Shown one piece after another: positions 43,884 to 54,167 of a stretch of 64,000 nt of DNA (position 1 is the first letter of the stretch; every line of letters begins with the position of its first letter). A program made the translations under genes and the position numbers. The notes below the pieces were generated by a model. That model worked only from the letters and a program-made list of their open reading frames with translations, was not told the DNA's origin and made no database searches. The stretch spans positions 62,001 through 126,000 of the forward strand of contig NZ_JAPJBQ010000004.1 in NCBI RefSeq assembly GCF_026421305.1. The letters are read 5' to 3'. This stretch comes from Dyella silvae. GTDB lineage: Bacteria; Pseudomonadota; Gammaproteobacteria; Xanthomonadales; Rhodanobacteraceae.

Positions 43884-44801
43884 ATGACGCAGATCCTGCC
43901 CCCTCGTGATTCACTCGATCATTGCACGGCGTTCGTGCTGGCTGGCGGTGGCAGCCTGGGAGCCGTCGAAGTGGGCATGCTGCAGGCCTTGCTGGCGTGG
44001 GGCGAGAGACCGGCCTTCGTCATCGGTGCTTCGGCAGGCGCCATCAACGCAGCCTACTTCGCCGCCGATCCGAGTCTCGAAGGCACGAGGCAACTGGAGC
44101 GACTCTGGTGCGCCATGCGGCGGCGTGACGTCTTTCCGCTGAACTGGCGTTCCGTGATCGGCATGCTCCGCCGCCGCGACTATCTGGTCGACTCCGATGG
44201 ATTGCGTACGCTGCTCGAACGTCATCTGACCTATCAGCGCCTCGAACTTGCTCCGCTGCCCGTGCATGTCGTGGCTTCGGACATGCTCACTGGCGAGGAG
44301 GTCCTTTTATCCAACGGCCCCGTCGTGGATGCCGTGCTCGCGAGCGCCGCCATTCCCGGCGTGTTCCCACCCGTGCGTGTCCACGGACGTCTGTTGGTGG
44401 ATGGCGGCGTATCCAATAACGCCCCGATCTCGACGGCCGCAAAACTGGGCGCCACTCGCATCATCGTGCTTCCCACCGGTTTCGCCTGCGCCATCGAGCG
44501 AATCCCGCAAGGCGCCATCCCCCGCGCCATGCACGCATTGAGCCTGCTGGTTTCGCGTCAACTGGTGACCGATGCGGAGCGATTCACCGGCAGCGCGATC
44601 GAGCTACGCATCGTGCCGAGTCTGTGTCCATTGGACATTTCCCCCTACAACTACTCGGCGGCCAACCACCTTATCGAGCGATCGCGAAAATGTACCGAGG
44701 CCTGGCTGGAGGACGGTGGCCTGGAGAAGCCGGGTGTGCCTGGCCCATTAAGGGATCATGCGCACGCCGTTAACGCGCATCAGGCGGGTGGCCTGCATTG
44801 A
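43884..44801 (+). CDS. Patatin-like phospholipase
   Basis: Alpha/beta hydrolase of 305 residues with a Ser-Asp dyad. The glycine-rich oxyanion loop [13 protein letters not shown] (residues 19-31) precedes GASAG with nucleophile S50, and the catalytic aspartate is D173 in [10 protein letters not shown]. All elements of an active patatin are intact. No signal peptide is seen, so a cytoplasmic or membrane-surface role is likely. It lies 21 bases after the CcdA-like gene and ends 34 bases before a strong terminator. Its relation to the thiol redox genes is unclear; it may simply be cotranscribed. Confidence 0.9.
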   Translation: MTQILPPRDSLDHCTAFVLAGGGSLGAVEVGMLQALLAWGERPAFVIGASAGAINAAYFAADPSLEGTRQLERLWCAMRRRDVFPLNWRSVIGMLRRRDYLVDSDGLRTLLERHLTYQRLELAPLPVHVVASDMLTGEEVLLSNGPVVDAVLASAAIPGVFPPVRVHGRLLVDGGVSNNAPISTAAKLGATRIIVLPTGFACAIERIPQGAIPRAMHALSLLVSRQLVTDAERFTGSAIELRIVPSLCPLDISPYNYSAANHLIERSRKCTEAWLEDGGLEKPGVPGPLRDHAHAVNAHQAGGLH

Positions 44802-44835
44802 ACCATCTATCGCGCTTGCCCTGACGCCACAAAAA

Positions 44836-44861
44836 GAAAACCCCGCCAGGGCGGGGTTTTC
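44836..44861. terminator. Bidirectional factor-independent terminator between patatin and secA
   Basis: Twelve-base perfect stem GAAAACCCCGCC/GGCGGGGTTTTC with a two-base loop. The T-tract is part of the stem on both strands, so it can end the patatin transcript (plus) and the secA transcript (minus). Confidence 0.9.
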
Positions 44862-44866
44862 TTATA

Positions 44867-47599
44867 TCAGGACAACTGACCGTGGCAGTGCTTGAACTTC
44901 TTGCCGGAACCGCAGGGGCAAGGATCGTTTCGGCCCACGCGCGGGCCATCGTCATGCGACCCTGCCGGCGCCGCCATGCTGCCAGCGGCCACAGCCTCAG
45001 CATCCGCACCCAGCGCCGCCACCGGCGCACCGCCGCCACTCGCCATCATCTGACGCTGGAGACGCTCGGCCAGACGCTGCTGCTCGGCTTCCATCGCGGC
45101 GACTTCTTCCTCGCTGCGCACACGTACACGCGCCAGCATCTGCACCACTTCGGACTTGATGCGGTCGAGCATGCTGGAGAACAGTTCGTACGACTCGCGC
45201 TTGAACTCCTGCTTGGGCTGCTTCTGCGCATAGCCGCGCAGGTAGATGCCCTGACGCAGGTAGTCCATGCTCGCCAGGTGTTCCTTCCAGGCGTTGTCGA
45301 CCACGCTGAGCATGATGTGCTTCTCGAGCTGGCGCATGGTGTCGGCGCCCATCTGCTGCTCTTTGCCCTTGAACAGCTGCTCGATACCTTCGCGCACGTG
45401 CTCGAGGATCATCTTGTCGTCGATCTCGTGCTGCTGTTCGATCCAGTGCTTCAGGCCCAGCGACAGACCGAACTCGCTTTCCAGTTCACGATCGAGACCG
45501 GCGACATCCCACTGTTCGTCGACGCTATCGGCGGGAATGTAGCGGCGCAGCAAATCGGTGACCACGTCGTCACGAATGTCGGCAATGGTGTCAGACACAT
45601 CGTCCACTTCCAGCAGCTCATCGCGCTGGCGGTAGATCACCTTGCGCTGATCGTTGGCGACGTCGTCGAACTCCAGCAGGTGCTTGCGGATATCGAAGTT
45701 GTGCTGCTCGACCTTGCGCTGCGCCTTTTCGATCTGGCGGCTGACCATGCGGTCTTCCAGCGCATCCTCTTCCTTCATGCCGAACATGCGCATCCAGCGG
45801 CCGACCCAGTCACCCGCGAAGATACGCAGCAGGTTGTCTTCCAGCGACAGATAGAAACGTGAGGAACCCGGGTCACCCTGACGACCGGAACGGCCGCGCA
45901 GCTGGTTGTCGATACGACGCGATTCATGACGCTCGGTGCCGACGATGTGCAGGCCACCGGAAGCGAGCACCTTCTCGTGCAGCTTCTTCCAGTCCGCCTT
46001 GATCTTGGTGCGCTCGGCATCGGTCGCCGTTTCCGGCAGTGCGTTCAACGCCGCTTCAAGGCTGCCACCCAGCACGATGTCGGTACCGCGACCAGCCATG
46101 TTGGTGGCGATGGTGACGGAGCCCGGCGCACCGGCCTGAGCGACAATGTGCGCTTCGCGTTCATGCTGCTTCGCGTTGAGCACTTCGTGCTCGATCTTTT
46201 CCTTGCGCAGCAGGTCCGACAGCAGCTCGGACACTTCGATGGACGTCGTACCCACCAGCACCGGCTGGCCGCGCTTGTGGCAGTCCCTGATGTCTTCGAT
46301 CACCGCACGGTACTTGGCCTGCTGGCCAAGGAAGACCATGTCGGCGTTGTCCTGTCGGATCATCGGCTTGTGGGTAGGAATCACCACCACTTCCAGGCCG
46401 TAGATCTGCTGGAATTCGTACGCTTCCGTATCCGCCGTACCGGTCATGCCGGCCAGCTTCTTGTACATACGGAACAGGTTCTGGAAGGTGATGGTGGCCA
46501 GCGTCTGGTTTTCACGCTGAATCGGCACGCCTTCCTTCGCTTCCACGGCCTGATGCAGACCATCGGACCAGCGGCGGCCCGCCAGCGTGCGGCCGGTGAA
46601 CTCGTCGACGATCACCACCTCGCCATCGCGCACGATGTAATCCACGTCGCGGTGGTAAATCGCATTGGCGCGCAGCGCTGCATTGAGGTGATGCACGACA
46701 GCCAGGTTCTTGGCGTCATACAGGCCGCTATCGCCTTCGATGACGCCGGCCTGATGCAGCAGCTCGTCAGCATGGGACATGCCCTCTTCGGACAAATGCA
46801 CCTGCTTCTGCTTCTCGTCGACCCAGTAATCGCCCGGGCCATCTTCCACCTGCTGGCGGATCATCCGCGGGACGATCTTGTTCACCGCGATATACAGCTG
46901 CGGAGAGTCTTCCGCCGGACCGGAGATGATCAGCGGCGTACGTGCTTCGTCGATCAGGATCGAGTCCACTTCGTCGACGATGGCGTAATGCAGGCCGCGC
47001 TGGTAGCGCTGGTCCTTGCTGAGCGCCATGTTGTCGCGCAGATAGTCGAAGCCGAATTCGTTGTTGGTGCCGTAGGTGATATCGGACGCATATGCGGCGT
47101 GCTTTTCCGAATGATCCATGCCCGGCCACACCACACCCGTGCTCAGGCCGAGGAAGCCGTACAGCTTGCCCATCTGAGCCGAGTCGCGGCGTGCCAGGTA
47201 ATCGTTCACCGTCACGACGTGCACGCCCTTGCCTTCCAGGGCGTTGAGATACACCGGCAGGGTACCGACCAGCGTTTTGCCTTCACCCGTGCGCATTTCG
47301 GCGATGCGGCCCGAGTGCAACACCATGCCTCCGATCAGCTGTACGTCGTAATGGCGCATGCCGAGCACGCGCTTGGCGCCCTCGCGCACCACGGCAAAGG
47401 CTTCCGGCAGGATCTTGTCCAGCGACTCGCCCGCGGCGACACGTTGCTTGAACTCGTCGGTCTTGGCGCGCAGCGCCTCGTCGCTCAGCTTCTCGAACTC
47501 GGGTTCCAGCGCGTTGATGCGCGCGACATTCTTGGAGAGCTGGCGCAGCACGCGTTCATTGCGGCTACCGAAAAGGCTCGTCAGGGCACGGTTGAGCAT
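44867..47599 (-). CDS. secA: Preprotein translocase ATPase SecA
   Basis: Motor ATPase that pushes unfolded proteins through SecYEG. The 910-residue protein has Walker A (MRTGEGKTL) and [19 protein letters not shown], the preprotein cross-linking region, the second ATPase half with [12 protein letters not shown] and [13 protein letters not shown], and the linker ending in the zinc-binding tail [13 protein letters not shown], which binds SecB and phospholipid. Full length with normal motifs. Its stop is five bases past the bidirectional terminator (minus-strand sense), so the terminator also serves secA. A candidate promoter lies at 47664-47692. Confidence 0.98.
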   Translation of the reverse strand: MLNRALTSLFGSRNERVLRQLSKNVARINALEPEFEKLSDEALRAKTDEFKQRVAAGESLDKILPEAFAVVREGAKRVLGMRHYDVQLIGGMVLHSGRIAEMRTGEGKTLVGTLPVYLNALEGKGVHVVTVNDYLARRDSAQMGKLYGFLGLSTGVVWPGMDHSEKHAAYASDITYGTNNEFGFDYLRDNMALSKDQRYQRGLHYAIVDEVDSILIDEARTPLIISGPAEDSPQLYIAVNKIVPRMIRQQVEDGPGDYWVDEKQKQVHLSEEGMSHADELLHQAGVIEGDSGLYDAKNLAVVHHLNAALRANAIYHRDVDYIVRDGEVVIVDEFTGRTLAGRRWSDGLHQAVEAKEGVPIQRENQTLATITFQNLFRMYKKLAGMTGTADTEAYEFQQIYGLEVVVIPTHKPMIRQDNADMVFLGQQAKYRAVIEDIRDCHKRGQPVLVGTTSIEVSELLSDLLRKEKIEHEVLNAKQHEREAHIVAQAGAPGSVTIATNMAGRGTDIVLGGSLEAALNALPETATDAERTKIKADWKKLHEKVLASGGLHIVGTERHESRRIDNQLRGRSGRQGDPGSSRFYLSLEDNLLRIFAGDWVGRWMRMFGMKEEDALEDRMVSRQIEKAQRKVEQHNFDIRKHLLEFDDVANDQRKVIYRQRDELLEVDDVSDTIADIRDDVVTDLLRRYIPADSVDEQWDVAGLDRELESEFGLSLGLKHWIEQQHEIDDKMILEHVREGIEQLFKGKEQQMGADTMRQLEKHIMLSVVDNAWKEHLASMDYLRQGIYLRGYAQKQPKQEFKRESYELFSSMLDRIKSEVVQMLARVRVRSEEEVAAMEAEQQRLAERLQRQMMASGGGAPVAALGADAEAVAAGSMAAPAGSHDDGPRVGRNDPCPCGSGKKFKHCHGQLS

Positions 47600-47663
47600 C
47601 GATCTTCCGGATCAGGATTCATGAGCCGCCCGACCGGTAAATCCGGCCAGGACGAAAGGATTG

Positions 47664-47692
47664 ATGATACTAGGGTCGGCGGGCTATCCCAA
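47664..47692 (-). promoter_or_regulatory. Candidate sigma-70 promoter of secA
   Basis: On the minus strand, TTGGGA (47687-47692) and TATCAT (47664-47669) are separated by 17 bases. These match the consensus at four of six and five of six positions. The implied 5' UTR is about 60 bases. No reading frame like SecM is seen between the M23 gene and secA. Confidence 0.45.
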
Positions 47693-47704
47693 ACGCCGTG
47701 CCGC

Positions 47705-47722
47705 CGGTGCCCTGCGGCACCG
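47705..47722. terminator. GC-rich hairpin between M23 peptidase gene and secA
   Basis: CGGTGCC/GGCACCG with a four-base loop, just upstream of the secA candidate promoter. It may terminate the peptidase transcript, but there is no T-run. Confidence 0.35.
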
Positions 47723-47844
47723 TGGTTCGCGCCGTACCGACTTGCGGCCGGCCCCAGGCAGATCCCCCGATCATCGTCCCCCGCATGGAGTGGCGGCAGG
47801 CACGCGGGCTTTCAAGGGCAGCGCCAGACCACCGGGATCGGCGG

Positions 47845-48777
47845 TCAGCGGTGATTCTTCACGAAGGCCAGCGGATTGACCACGCGGCCCTTGTACCAGA
47901 CCTCGAAATGCACGTGAGACCCGGTAGAACGACCCGTGGAGCCCGCCTCAGAGACCACATCGCCCACATGCACGCGTTGACCGGGGCGGACGTCCAGCTT
48001 GCTGTTGTGGGCATAGCGGGTCATGTAGCCGTTGCCGTGGTCGATCTCGATCACTTCGCCATAGCCATCGCGAATGCCGGCGTAGGTCACCATGCCCTCG
48101 GCCACCGCATGAACCGGCGTGCCAGTGGGGGCCGAGATATCCAGACCGGTGTGGTAAGCGCTATGCCCGCTGAACGGGTCGGGGCGCCCACCAAAATAGG
48201 AGGAGATGTAGCCTTCGACCGGCATGCCGGTGGGCTTCAGATTGGACTCGATCCTGGCGTCCAGCAGCAGGCTCTGCAGCGCGGAAAGCTGCGCCTGCTG
48301 GCTATCGAACTGGCTGGCCAGCTGGTTGATGCTGGTATCCAGGGTTTGCGGCAGCGCGTAACCGTTGTCTGCCGTACTGTCTTCCACACCACCGACCGCA
48401 GGCTGCTGGTCGAAGTTGAACTCACCGTCATCGAGCTTGCCGATGCGGGTCAGGCGTTCACCGAGCGCGTTAAGTCGCGTCGATTGTGCCTGCAACTGGC
48501 CGAGTTTCACGGCCAAAGCGTCGACATCGCGCTGAGCGTCTTTGCGGACGCCGGCGAGCTGCTGATTCTGCTGCTGCACCTGCTGATGGAGGCGCTTGAT
48601 TTCCGAAAGAGCCCGATCATGCGGGCTGGCCACCACCATGGCTACCGCCGCACCCAATGCCGCGCAACCCAGCACCGCCGCCCCGGCCAGACCCAACAGG
48701 CGCCAACGCAGCCGCCGGTCGGCGAGATCCAGTGTTTTAGGCACCTTTTTGGTGCGGGACACAAGTATGATTTGCAT
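47845..48777 (-). CDS. M23-family peptidase (LytM/DipM-like), inner-membrane anchored
   Basis: Predicted periplasmic peptidoglycan endopeptidase or amidase activator, 310 residues. An N-terminal membrane anchor (LLGLAGAAVLGCAALGAAVAMV, about 29-50) is followed by a long coiled coil (EIKRLHQQVQQQNQQLAGVRKDAQRD). The M23 domain begins near residue 185 with the zinc ligands in HTGLDI and the closing HVHFEV, both intact, so it may be catalytic. I chose the ATG at 48777, which gives a basic cytoplasmic tail before the helix. It is divergent from dciA with only 17 bases between starts, and is followed by secA. Confidence 0.9.
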   Translation of the reverse strand: MQIILVSRTKKVPKTLDLADRRLRWRLLGLAGAAVLGCAALGAAVAMVVASPHDRALSEIKRLHQQVQQQNQQLAGVRKDAQRDVDALAVKLGQLQAQSTRLNALGERLTRIGKLDDGEFNFDQQPAVGGVEDSTADNGYALPQTLDTSINQLASQFDSQQAQLSALQSLLLDARIESNLKPTGMPVEGYISSYFGGRPDPFSGHSAYHTGLDISAPTGTPVHAVAEGMVTYAGIRDGYGEVIEIDHGNGYMTRYAHNSKLDVRPGQRVHVGDVVSEAGSTGRSTGSHVHFEVWYKGRVVNPLAFVKNHR

Positions 48778-48794
48778 GTCTTTCCACGTCGAAG

Positions 48795-49292
48795 ATGTCG
48801 GCATCCATGCAGCGCGACGCTCCACCACCCTCTCGCCGCACCGGTTCCGGCCTGAAAGCCATCACCGAGTTTGGCCCCATTGCCTCACTGGCTCGCAAAG
48901 CCCGTAAGCTGGATGCATTGGATCGCGCACTGCGCCAGACGTTACCGTCACCACTCCGCGAGCAGGTTCGTTTCGCCAACCTGCAAGACGGCCGCCTCGT
49001 TTTTTTGGCCCCATCCCCAGCTCTGGCCGCCAGGCTGCGCCTTCTCCAGACGCAAATCCTCTCGACCGCACGTGCTGTTGGCACGTACGCCAGTTCAGTT
49101 ACCGTGAAAGTGGCCCCCCCCCTACCGACAGAAGTCGTGCCGGATCGGTTAAAACCGCTTTCGCCTGCCGCCGCGTCTCACCTAAGAGCCGCAGCCGCAT
49201 CAACCACAGACCCCGAATTACGGGAACTGTTCCTTGAGTTGGCGTCCGTCGCCGAAATTTCTGATTCCCGATCCGGCGAAGACCAGGGCTGA
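48795..49292 (+). CDS. dciA: DciA-like replicative helicase loader (DUF721)
   Basis: A 165-residue protein of the DUF721 family, the ancestral operator of DnaB helicase in bacteria lacking DnaC or DnaI. The conserved KH-like N-terminal domain has LDALDRALRQTLPSPLREQVRFANLQDGRL-style sequence (about residues 35-70) followed by an apparently disordered C-terminal tail. The gene order lpxC, dciA, M23, secA is typical of xanthomonads. The first ATG has no ribosome site; an ATG four codons in (48807) is an alternative. Only 17 bases separate it from the divergent M23 gene. Confidence 0.88.
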   Translation: MSASMQRDAPPPSRRTGSGLKAITEFGPIASLARKARKLDALDRALRQTLPSPLREQVRFANLQDGRLVFLAPSPALAARLRLLQTQILSTARAVGTYASSVTVKVAPPLPTEVVPDRLKPLSPAAASHLRAAAASTTDPELRELFLELASVAEISDSRSGEDQG

Positions 49293-49449
49293 CGCCCGGC
49301 TTCCGCCGACTCCACCGTAAAACTTTCCCGACACCGACCCTGAAGCCGGTGCGCGTGGCTTTATAACACGCCCCCACGGACCCGATAGACCCTGATGTCA
49401 TCAGTACGTGAACAGCTGCCGATGGAAGAGGCGAGGTATATCACAAAAC

Positions 49450-49481
49450 GAACGGCCGCGTCCCAAGGGACGCGGCCGTTC
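49450..49481. terminator. Strong bidirectional terminator between dciA and lpxC
   Basis: Fifteen-base perfect stem (arms GAACGGCCGCGTCCC and its complement, 49450-49464 and 49467-49481) with a two-base loop. On the minus strand it is followed by GTTTTG, and on the plus strand by AGTTTG. It lies between convergent dciA and lpxC and can serve both. Confidence 0.88.
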
Positions 49482-49525
49482 AGTTTGTTCAGGTTTGTCG
49501 AGGACTTAGCGGATCGCCGGGGCGA

Positions 49526-50440
49526 TCAGATCGCCTGCGCCGGATGGGCGTAGGAGATCGGCGAGGTCGCCGGGTCGTCCGCAAAGCTCACTTCTTCCCA
49601 GGCCGAGGCGTCGGCCATCAGGGTGCGCAGGAGCTTGTTGTTGAGCTCATGACCCGACTTGTGAGCGTAGTAGGCACCCACCAGGCTGTGGCCCAGCAGA
49701 TACAGGTCGCCGATGGCGTCGAGGATCTTGTGCTTGACGAACTCGTCTTCGTAACGAAGGCCGTCTTCGTTAAGCACACGGTAGTCGTCCAGCACCACGG
49801 CGTTGTCCATCGAGCCGCCGAGCGCGAGGTTGTGTTCGCGCAGCATCTCGATGTCGCGCATGAAGCCGAACGTACGGGCGCGGCTCACTTCCTTCACGAA
49901 CGAGGTGGTGGAGAAGTCGATCTCCGCCTTGGACGTGCGCTTGCTGATGATCGGGTGATTGAATTCGATCGAGAAACCGACCTTGAAGCCTTCGAACGGC
50001 TCAAAGCTGGCCCACTTGTCGCCTTCCTGCACCTTGATCGGCTTCTTGATGCGGATAAAGCGCTTGGCGGCGTTCTGCTCTTCGATGCCAGCGGACTGCA
50101 GCAGGAACACGAAGGGACCGGCGCTACCGTCCATGATCGGCACTTCAGGCGCAGAGAGATCGACATACGCATTGTCGATGCCCAGGCCCGCCATCGCGGA
50201 AAGAAGATGTTCCACCGTCGACACGCGCACATCGCCATTCACCAGCGTGGTGGACAGGCGGGTGTCGCCGACCTTGTCGGGACGCGCGTAAATTTCGACG
50301 GGCGGATTCAAATCGGTACGGCGAAACACGATGCCCGTATTCGGGGCAGCGGGACGAAGCGTCATATACACCTTGTCGCCGGTATGCAGACCGACGCCTG
50401 TGGCGCGAATGATGTTCTTGAGCGTACGCTGCTTGATCAT
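49526..50440 (-). CDS. lpxC: UDP-3-O-acyl-N-acetylglucosamine deacetylase LpxC
   Basis: Zinc enzyme for the first committed step of lipid A synthesis. The 304-residue protein carries the zinc ligands H78 (STVEHLLSA), H237 and D241 ([10 protein letters not shown]), and the catalytic H264 (KSGHELNN). It begins [21 protein letters not shown], as in all LpxC proteins. The C-terminal tail, the signal for FtsH degradation in E. coli, is present but sequence-variable. It is downstream of ftsZ with its own leader and a nearby CTTTCAT repeat cluster, so it probably has its own promoter. It ends close to the strong terminator. Confidence 0.98.
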   Translation of the reverse strand: MIKQRTLKNIIRATGVGLHTGDKVYMTLRPAAPNTGIVFRRTDLNPPVEIYARPDKVGDTRLSTTLVNGDVRVSTVEHLLSAMAGLGIDNAYVDLSAPEVPIMDGSAGPFVFLLQSAGIEEQNAAKRFIRIKKPIKVQEGDKWASFEPFEGFKVGFSIEFNHPIISKRTSKAEIDFSTTSFVKEVSRARTFGFMRDIEMLREHNLALGGSMDNAVVLDDYRVLNEDGLRYEDEFVKHKILDAIGDLYLLGHSLVGAYYAHKSGHELNNKLLRTLMADASAWEEVSFADDPATSPISYAHPAQAI

Positions 50441-50900
50441 TTTTTGGGTACCTGTAAGGGGCAGCAGCCAAACTAGGGGACGGATGCTAACACAGTCTTA
50501 ACCTGTGAAAAGCCAATCCGCGCCACAAACTCTGATCTCCCTTTCATGTTCCTTTCATTCATGAAAGAAACTCTCCCGTGGGACAATCAGAAAATTTCCT
50601 AATGTCTTCATAGACTTGGGCAGACGCAGCGCCCCGCTCCGGGACGGGATCCGGTAGCGGGACGCTGGACCAGCCCGGAATCATTCCAGGCGGTCGTGCG
50701 CCATCCCTGAGGCACAGTCTTTGAAGCCTTACATACCCAAGAACGAACGCCGGGCGGTGTCAGCCAGCCGACCACCCCTGGGGTGAAAAGGCTCTCGCCA
50801 AGGGATCCCGCTTCCACGGAATCCTTCGCGATTTGTCACTGACAAGTGAAACCGGCGTTTTGTTCAATTTTTCTTCAAATTATTTGCTCAGTTAGTTTTC
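50441..50900. promoter_or_regulatory. Intergenic region between ftsZ stop and lpxC start
   Basis: No convincing gene is present in these 460 bases. Next to ftsZ is AT-rich sequence (about 50840-50900) that may be the end of the ftsZ transcript. The middle has GC-rich short inverted stretches (CCGGATCCCG around 50640-50660). Next to lpxC is a TTGGCT/TTAGCA-like weak promoter reading toward lpxC and the CTTTCAT repeat cluster at 50541-50567. Confidence 0.4.
50541..50567 (-). promoter_or_regulatory. CTTTCAT repeat cluster upstream of lpxC (possible operator)
   Basis: Two direct copies of CTTTCAT start 11 bases apart (50541-50547 and 50552-50558). The second pairs with ATGAAAG (50561-50567) as an inverted repeat with a two-base centre. 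Spacing of one helical turn suggests a protein binding site. It lies 100 bases upstream of the lpxC start. No known regulator fits. Confidence 0.45.
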
Positions 50901-52082
50901 TCAGTCAGCCTGACGGCGCAGGAAGGCCGGGATATCCAGGTAGTCGAAGCTCGGATCGGCGCTCTTGGCCGGACCATTCGCTTCCGTACGGCTGGTGGTG
51001 ACCGGCTCGGACTGGGCGTAATCCACCACTTCGTTGCCGGTACCGGTGCGCAGCACGACCGGACGCGGGCGCTGGCGCATTTCCACCTGCTGGGTCACCT
51101 GCGGGCGGACCGGCTGGCGAGCCGTGGCACGGTTGAGGCCGGTGGCCACCACGGTGACGCGTACGTCATCCTGCATTTCCGGATCGAGCGAGGTGCCCAT
51201 GACCACGGTGGCGTCTTCGCTGGCGAAGTCGTGGATGACGCGGCCGATCTCGTCGAACTCGCGCATGGTCAGGTTCGGGCCGGCCGTGACGTTGACCAGG
51301 ATGCCGCAAGCACCGTTGAGGTTGACGTCTTCCAGCAGCGGGTTGTTGATGGCGGCTTCGGCAGCGGCCTGGGCGCGATCGTCACCGCGAGCGGTGCCCG
51401 AACCCATCATGGCCATGCCCATTTCGGACATCACGGTACGCACGTCGGCAAAGTCGACGTTGATCAGGCCCGGGGCGGTGATCAGGTCGGCGATACCCTG
51501 CACGGCGCCGAGCAGCACGTCGTTGGCAGCCTTGAACGCATTAAGCAGCGTGACTTCGCGACCGAGCACCGACAGCAACTTCTCATTCGGCACGGTGATC
51601 AGCGAGTCGACGTGCTGCGAGAGGTCTTCGATGCCCTTCATCGCCACCTGCATGCGGCGACGGCCTTCGAACGGGAACGGCTTGGTGACCACGGCCACCG
51701 TCAGGATGCCCTTCTCCTTGGCCAGCTGGGCGACCACCGGCGCGGCACCCGTGCCGGTACCACCGCCCATGCCGGCGGTGATGAACACCATGTCGGCGCC
51801 GTTGAGCATCTCTTCGATGCGCTCGCGGTCTTCCAGCGCGGCCTGACGGCCCACTTCCGGGTTAGCGCCGGCGCCGAGGCCCTTGGTCACGTTGGCACCC
51901 AGCTGCAGGTGCGTACGCGAACCACAGGTCTTCATGGCCTGCGAGTCGGTGTTGGCGACGACAAATTCGACGCCTTCGATGTTTGCATTCAGCATGTGCG
52001 CCACGGCGTTACCGCCGCCGCCGCCCACGCCGATGACCTTGATGACTGCATTCGGTGCGAGTTTTTCGATCAGTTCAAACAT
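50901..52082 (-). CDS. ftsZ: Cell division protein FtsZ
   Basis: Tubulin-like GTPase of 393 residues that forms the Z ring. The GTP-binding tubulin signature GGGTGTG is at residues 106-112, with [12 protein letters not shown] near 16-26 and NTDSQAM near 44-50. A flexible linker from about 320 leads to the C-terminal peptide [15 protein letters not shown], the conserved docking site for FtsA and ZipA. The ATG at 52082 has GGAGG eight bases upstream; longer in-frame starts lie in the leader. Last of the dcw genes here, 118 bases after ftsA, with two hairpins in the spacer. Confidence 0.99.
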   Translation of the reverse strand: MFELIEKLAPNAVIKVIGVGGGGGNAVAHMLNANIEGVEFVVANTDSQAMKTCGSRTHLQLGANVTKGLGAGANPEVGRQAALEDRERIEEMLNGADMVFITAGMGGGTGTGAAPVVAQLAKEKGILTVAVVTKPFPFEGRRRMQVAMKGIEDLSQHVDSLITVPNEKLLSVLGREVTLLNAFKAANDVLLGAVQGIADLITAPGLINVDFADVRTVMSEMGMAMMGSGTARGDDRAQAAAEAAINNPLLEDVNLNGACGILVNVTAGPNLTMREFDEIGRVIHDFASEDATVVMGTSLDPEMQDDVRVTVVATGLNRATARQPVRPQVTQQVEMRQRPRPVVLRTGTGNEVVDYAQSEPVTTSRTEANGPAKSADPSFDYLDIPAFLRRQAD

Positions 52083-52153
52083 TTCCCGTCCTCCGTAGAG
52101 CTTCGTTGTCGTTGTAACCGCGGGTGCCGACGTTCCTGTCGCCCCTTGGTGGC

Positions 52154-52193
52154 GGACGAACATCCATTCGTCCATGGCGGGGCCTCATGCCCC
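52154..52193. promoter_or_regulatory. Two short hairpins in the ftsA-ftsZ spacer
   Basis: GGACGAA/TTCGTCC (52154-52160 and 52167-52173) with a six-base loop, then GGGGC/GCCCC (52179-52183 and 52189-52193) with a five-base loop. They stand just after the ftsA stop and could stabilise or separate the ftsZ message. Confidence 0.4.
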
Positions 52194-52200
52194 ACCCAAA

Positions 52201-53433
52201 TCAGAAATTCTTGGTAATCCAACCGCGCAGCTTGTCGACCAGGCCGCCCACGCTGCCGCCGCTGGGACCGCTCACGCGCATGCCACCCGTACGTGCGCCA
52301 TGCAGCAGCAGGCCTACGCCGGTGGAATGCAGCGGATTGGCGACGACCTCGCCCAGACCCGACACGTGCTGCGGCACGCCGATGCGCACCATCTTGTGGA
52401 AGATCTCTTCCGCCAGCTCCAGCGCGCCTTCCATGCGGGAAGCGCCGCCCGTGAGCACCACGCCGGCAGCAACGAGGCTTTCGTAGCCCGAACGGCGCAG
52501 TTCGTCCTGCACCATCTCGAAAATCTCTTCGTAGCGCGCCTGCACCGACTGCGCGAGCGACTGGCGCGCCAGCCGGCGCGGCGGACGATCGCCCACGCTC
52601 GGCACCTGGATGGTTTCTTCGGCATGCGCCAGCTGCGCGAGCGCACAGGCGTACTTGATCTTGATCTCCTCGGCATGCGCGGTCGGCGTGTGCACGCCGT
52701 AGGCGATGTCGTTGGTCACCTGATCGCCGCCCACCGGCAGCGACTTGGTGTAGCGGATCGCGCCCTGCGTATAGATGGAGATGTCGGTGGTGCCTGCGCC
52801 GATGTCGACCAGGCACACACCCAGTTCGCGCTCGTCGTCGGTCAGCACGGACTTGGCGCTGGCCACGGCCGAAGGCACCAGCTCATCCACGGTCAGGCCA
52901 CAACGCTGGATGCACTTGCTGATGTTCTGCACCGCTGCTGCAGCGCCGGTTACCAGATGCACGCTCGCTTCCAGACGCACGCCGCTCATGCCCACGGGCG
53001 AGCGGATGCCGTCCTGGCCATCGATGCGGTATTCCTGCGATTCCTTATAGAGAACTTTGCGGTCAGCCGGGATGGCGACGGCGCTCGCGGCCTCCAGCAC
53101 CTGGTCCAGATCGCCCGGCGTGACTTCGCGATCGCGGATCGGCGCCGTGCCGTGCGAGTTCTTGGTCTCGAGATGGCTACCGGAAATCGAGGCGTAGACC
53201 GAGCGGATATCGCAGCCCGCCATCAGCTCGGCCTCTTCGACCGCGCGCTGGATGGAGTGCACGGTGGATTCGATATCCACCACCGAACCGCGCTTCATGC
53301 CACGCGATACGTGCGTGCCGATGCCGATCACTTCGATCGGTTCACCCGGCTCGTATTCGCCCACGATCGCCACCACTTTCGAGGTGCCGATATCGAGGCC
53401 AACCACCAGTTGCTTGTCGTTCTTGGTCTTCAT
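52201..53433 (-). CDS. ftsA: Cell division protein FtsA
   Basis: Actin-like protein of 410 residues that anchors FtsZ to the membrane and activates septal synthesis. It has the phosphate-1 loop VVGLDIGTSKVVAIVGE, the SHS2-type insertion with GSHLETKNSHGTA, the second phosphate motif VDIGAGTTDISIYTQG, and an adenosine motif GVVLTGGASRMEG. The C-terminal amphipathic helix GLVDKLRGWITKNF is the membrane anchor. I chose the ATG at 53433; it overlaps the ftsQ stop as ATGA. Full length. Confidence 0.98.
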   Translation of the reverse strand: MKTKNDKQLVVGLDIGTSKVVAIVGEYEPGEPIEVIGIGTHVSRGMKRGSVVDIESTVHSIQRAVEEAELMAGCDIRSVYASISGSHLETKNSHGTAPIRDREVTPGDLDQVLEAASAVAIPADRKVLYKESQEYRIDGQDGIRSPVGMSGVRLEASVHLVTGAAAAVQNISKCIQRCGLTVDELVPSAVASAKSVLTDDERELGVCLVDIGAGTTDISIYTQGAIRYTKSLPVGGDQVTNDIAYGVHTPTAHAEEIKIKYACALAQLAHAEETIQVPSVGDRPPRRLARQSLAQSVQARYEEIFEMVQDELRRSGYESLVAAGVVLTGGASRMEGALELAEEIFHKMVRIGVPQHVSGLGEVVANPLHSTGVGLLLHGARTGGMRVSGPSGGSVGGLVDKLRGWITKNF

Positions 53434-54167
53434 GTGCGGGGTGAGCCTCCAGCGTTCACGGTGCTCGCTTGCGGCGGCCATCGAACGGCAAATCCATTGG
53501 TGTAACGAAGATCGGCATAGGCAAAGCCCTCGGTGTGGCTAGCCATCAGCTGCGGGTAAACGTCGAGGAAACGGCGCAGGCGGCGACCCGCTTGTTCGCG
53601 ATCGCCAACGACGATCTGCGCACCGCTACTCGTGGTGAGGCTCCAGCTGCCGCGATCGGTGAGCGAGACGCCGGTGATTTTCAGTTTGGTGTTGCCGAAC
53701 GCCTTCTGCGTTTCCGCGTAGAAGCTCACCACCTCGGCCAGACGCGCATCGGGGCCGCGAAGATCCGGCAGATCGGTGTTTGCCGACACATCCGGCACGT
53801 CGAATACCAGACCCTGGCGGCTGATCAACTTCTTCTCGTTCCACCGCGCAAACGGCTGGCGTTCGTAAATGCGCAGAATCAGCGTGTCGGGCCAGCGCTT
53901 GCGCGCTTCCACCGACTCCACCCACGGCAGCGCCGCGACGGCCTTCTGCACGGCATCCAGATCGAGCGCGAAGAACCCTTTGCCGAGACGCGGCATGACT
54001 ACCGAACGGAGCTCGTCCTCGGTCACATGCTTGAACTCGGCTTGCACCGTCAGCTGGGTCACCGGCCAACGATTGGCCGCAAACCATCCGCGCAGCACGC
54101 CGACGATCGGCAGCGCCACGAGCGCGATGGCCAAAACCCAGGCAACGAGGCGGATGGTTCCCCTCAC
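53430..54167 (-). CDS. ftsQ: Cell division protein FtsQ
   Basis: Bitopic divisome protein of 245 residues that binds FtsB and FtsL. A membrane helix ([19 protein letters not shown]) is followed by the POTRA domain with [20 protein letters not shown], the [27 protein letters not shown] stretch and ERQPFARWN, then the beta domain. It starts with GTG, overlapping the ddlB stop by four bases (GTGA); an in-frame longer reading frame upstream lies inside ddlB and is not real. Coupled to ftsA by ATGA. Confidence 0.95.
   Translation of the reverse strand: MRGTIRLVAWVLAIALVALPIVGVLRGWFAANRWPVTQLTVQAEFKHVTEDELRSVVMPRLGKGFFALDLDAVQKAVAALPWVESVEARKRWPDTLILRIYERQPFARWNEKKLISRQGLVFDVPDVSANTDLPDLRGPDARLAEVVSFYAETQKAFGNTKLKITGVSLTDRGSWSLTTSSGAQIVVGDREQAGRRLRRFLDVYPQLMASHTEGFAYADLRYTNGFAVRWPPQASTVNAGGSPRT

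Noticed and set aside
47600-47844. Possible SecM-like arrest peptide before secA
   Set aside because: No reading frame with a signal peptide and arrest-like ending was found; a plain promoter fits better.
45926-47854. 642-codon open frame antisense to secA
   Set aside because: A shadow of secA; no motifs and no ribosome site.
50608-50817. 69-codon open frame in the ftsZ-lpxC intergenic region
   Set aside because: Arginine/glycine/proline-rich product, no family, no clear ribosome site; likely chance.
52083-52175. Longer FtsZ start upstream of 52082
   Set aside because: The extension has no family similarity and lies across the hairpins; the ATG at 52082 has a strong GGAGG site.
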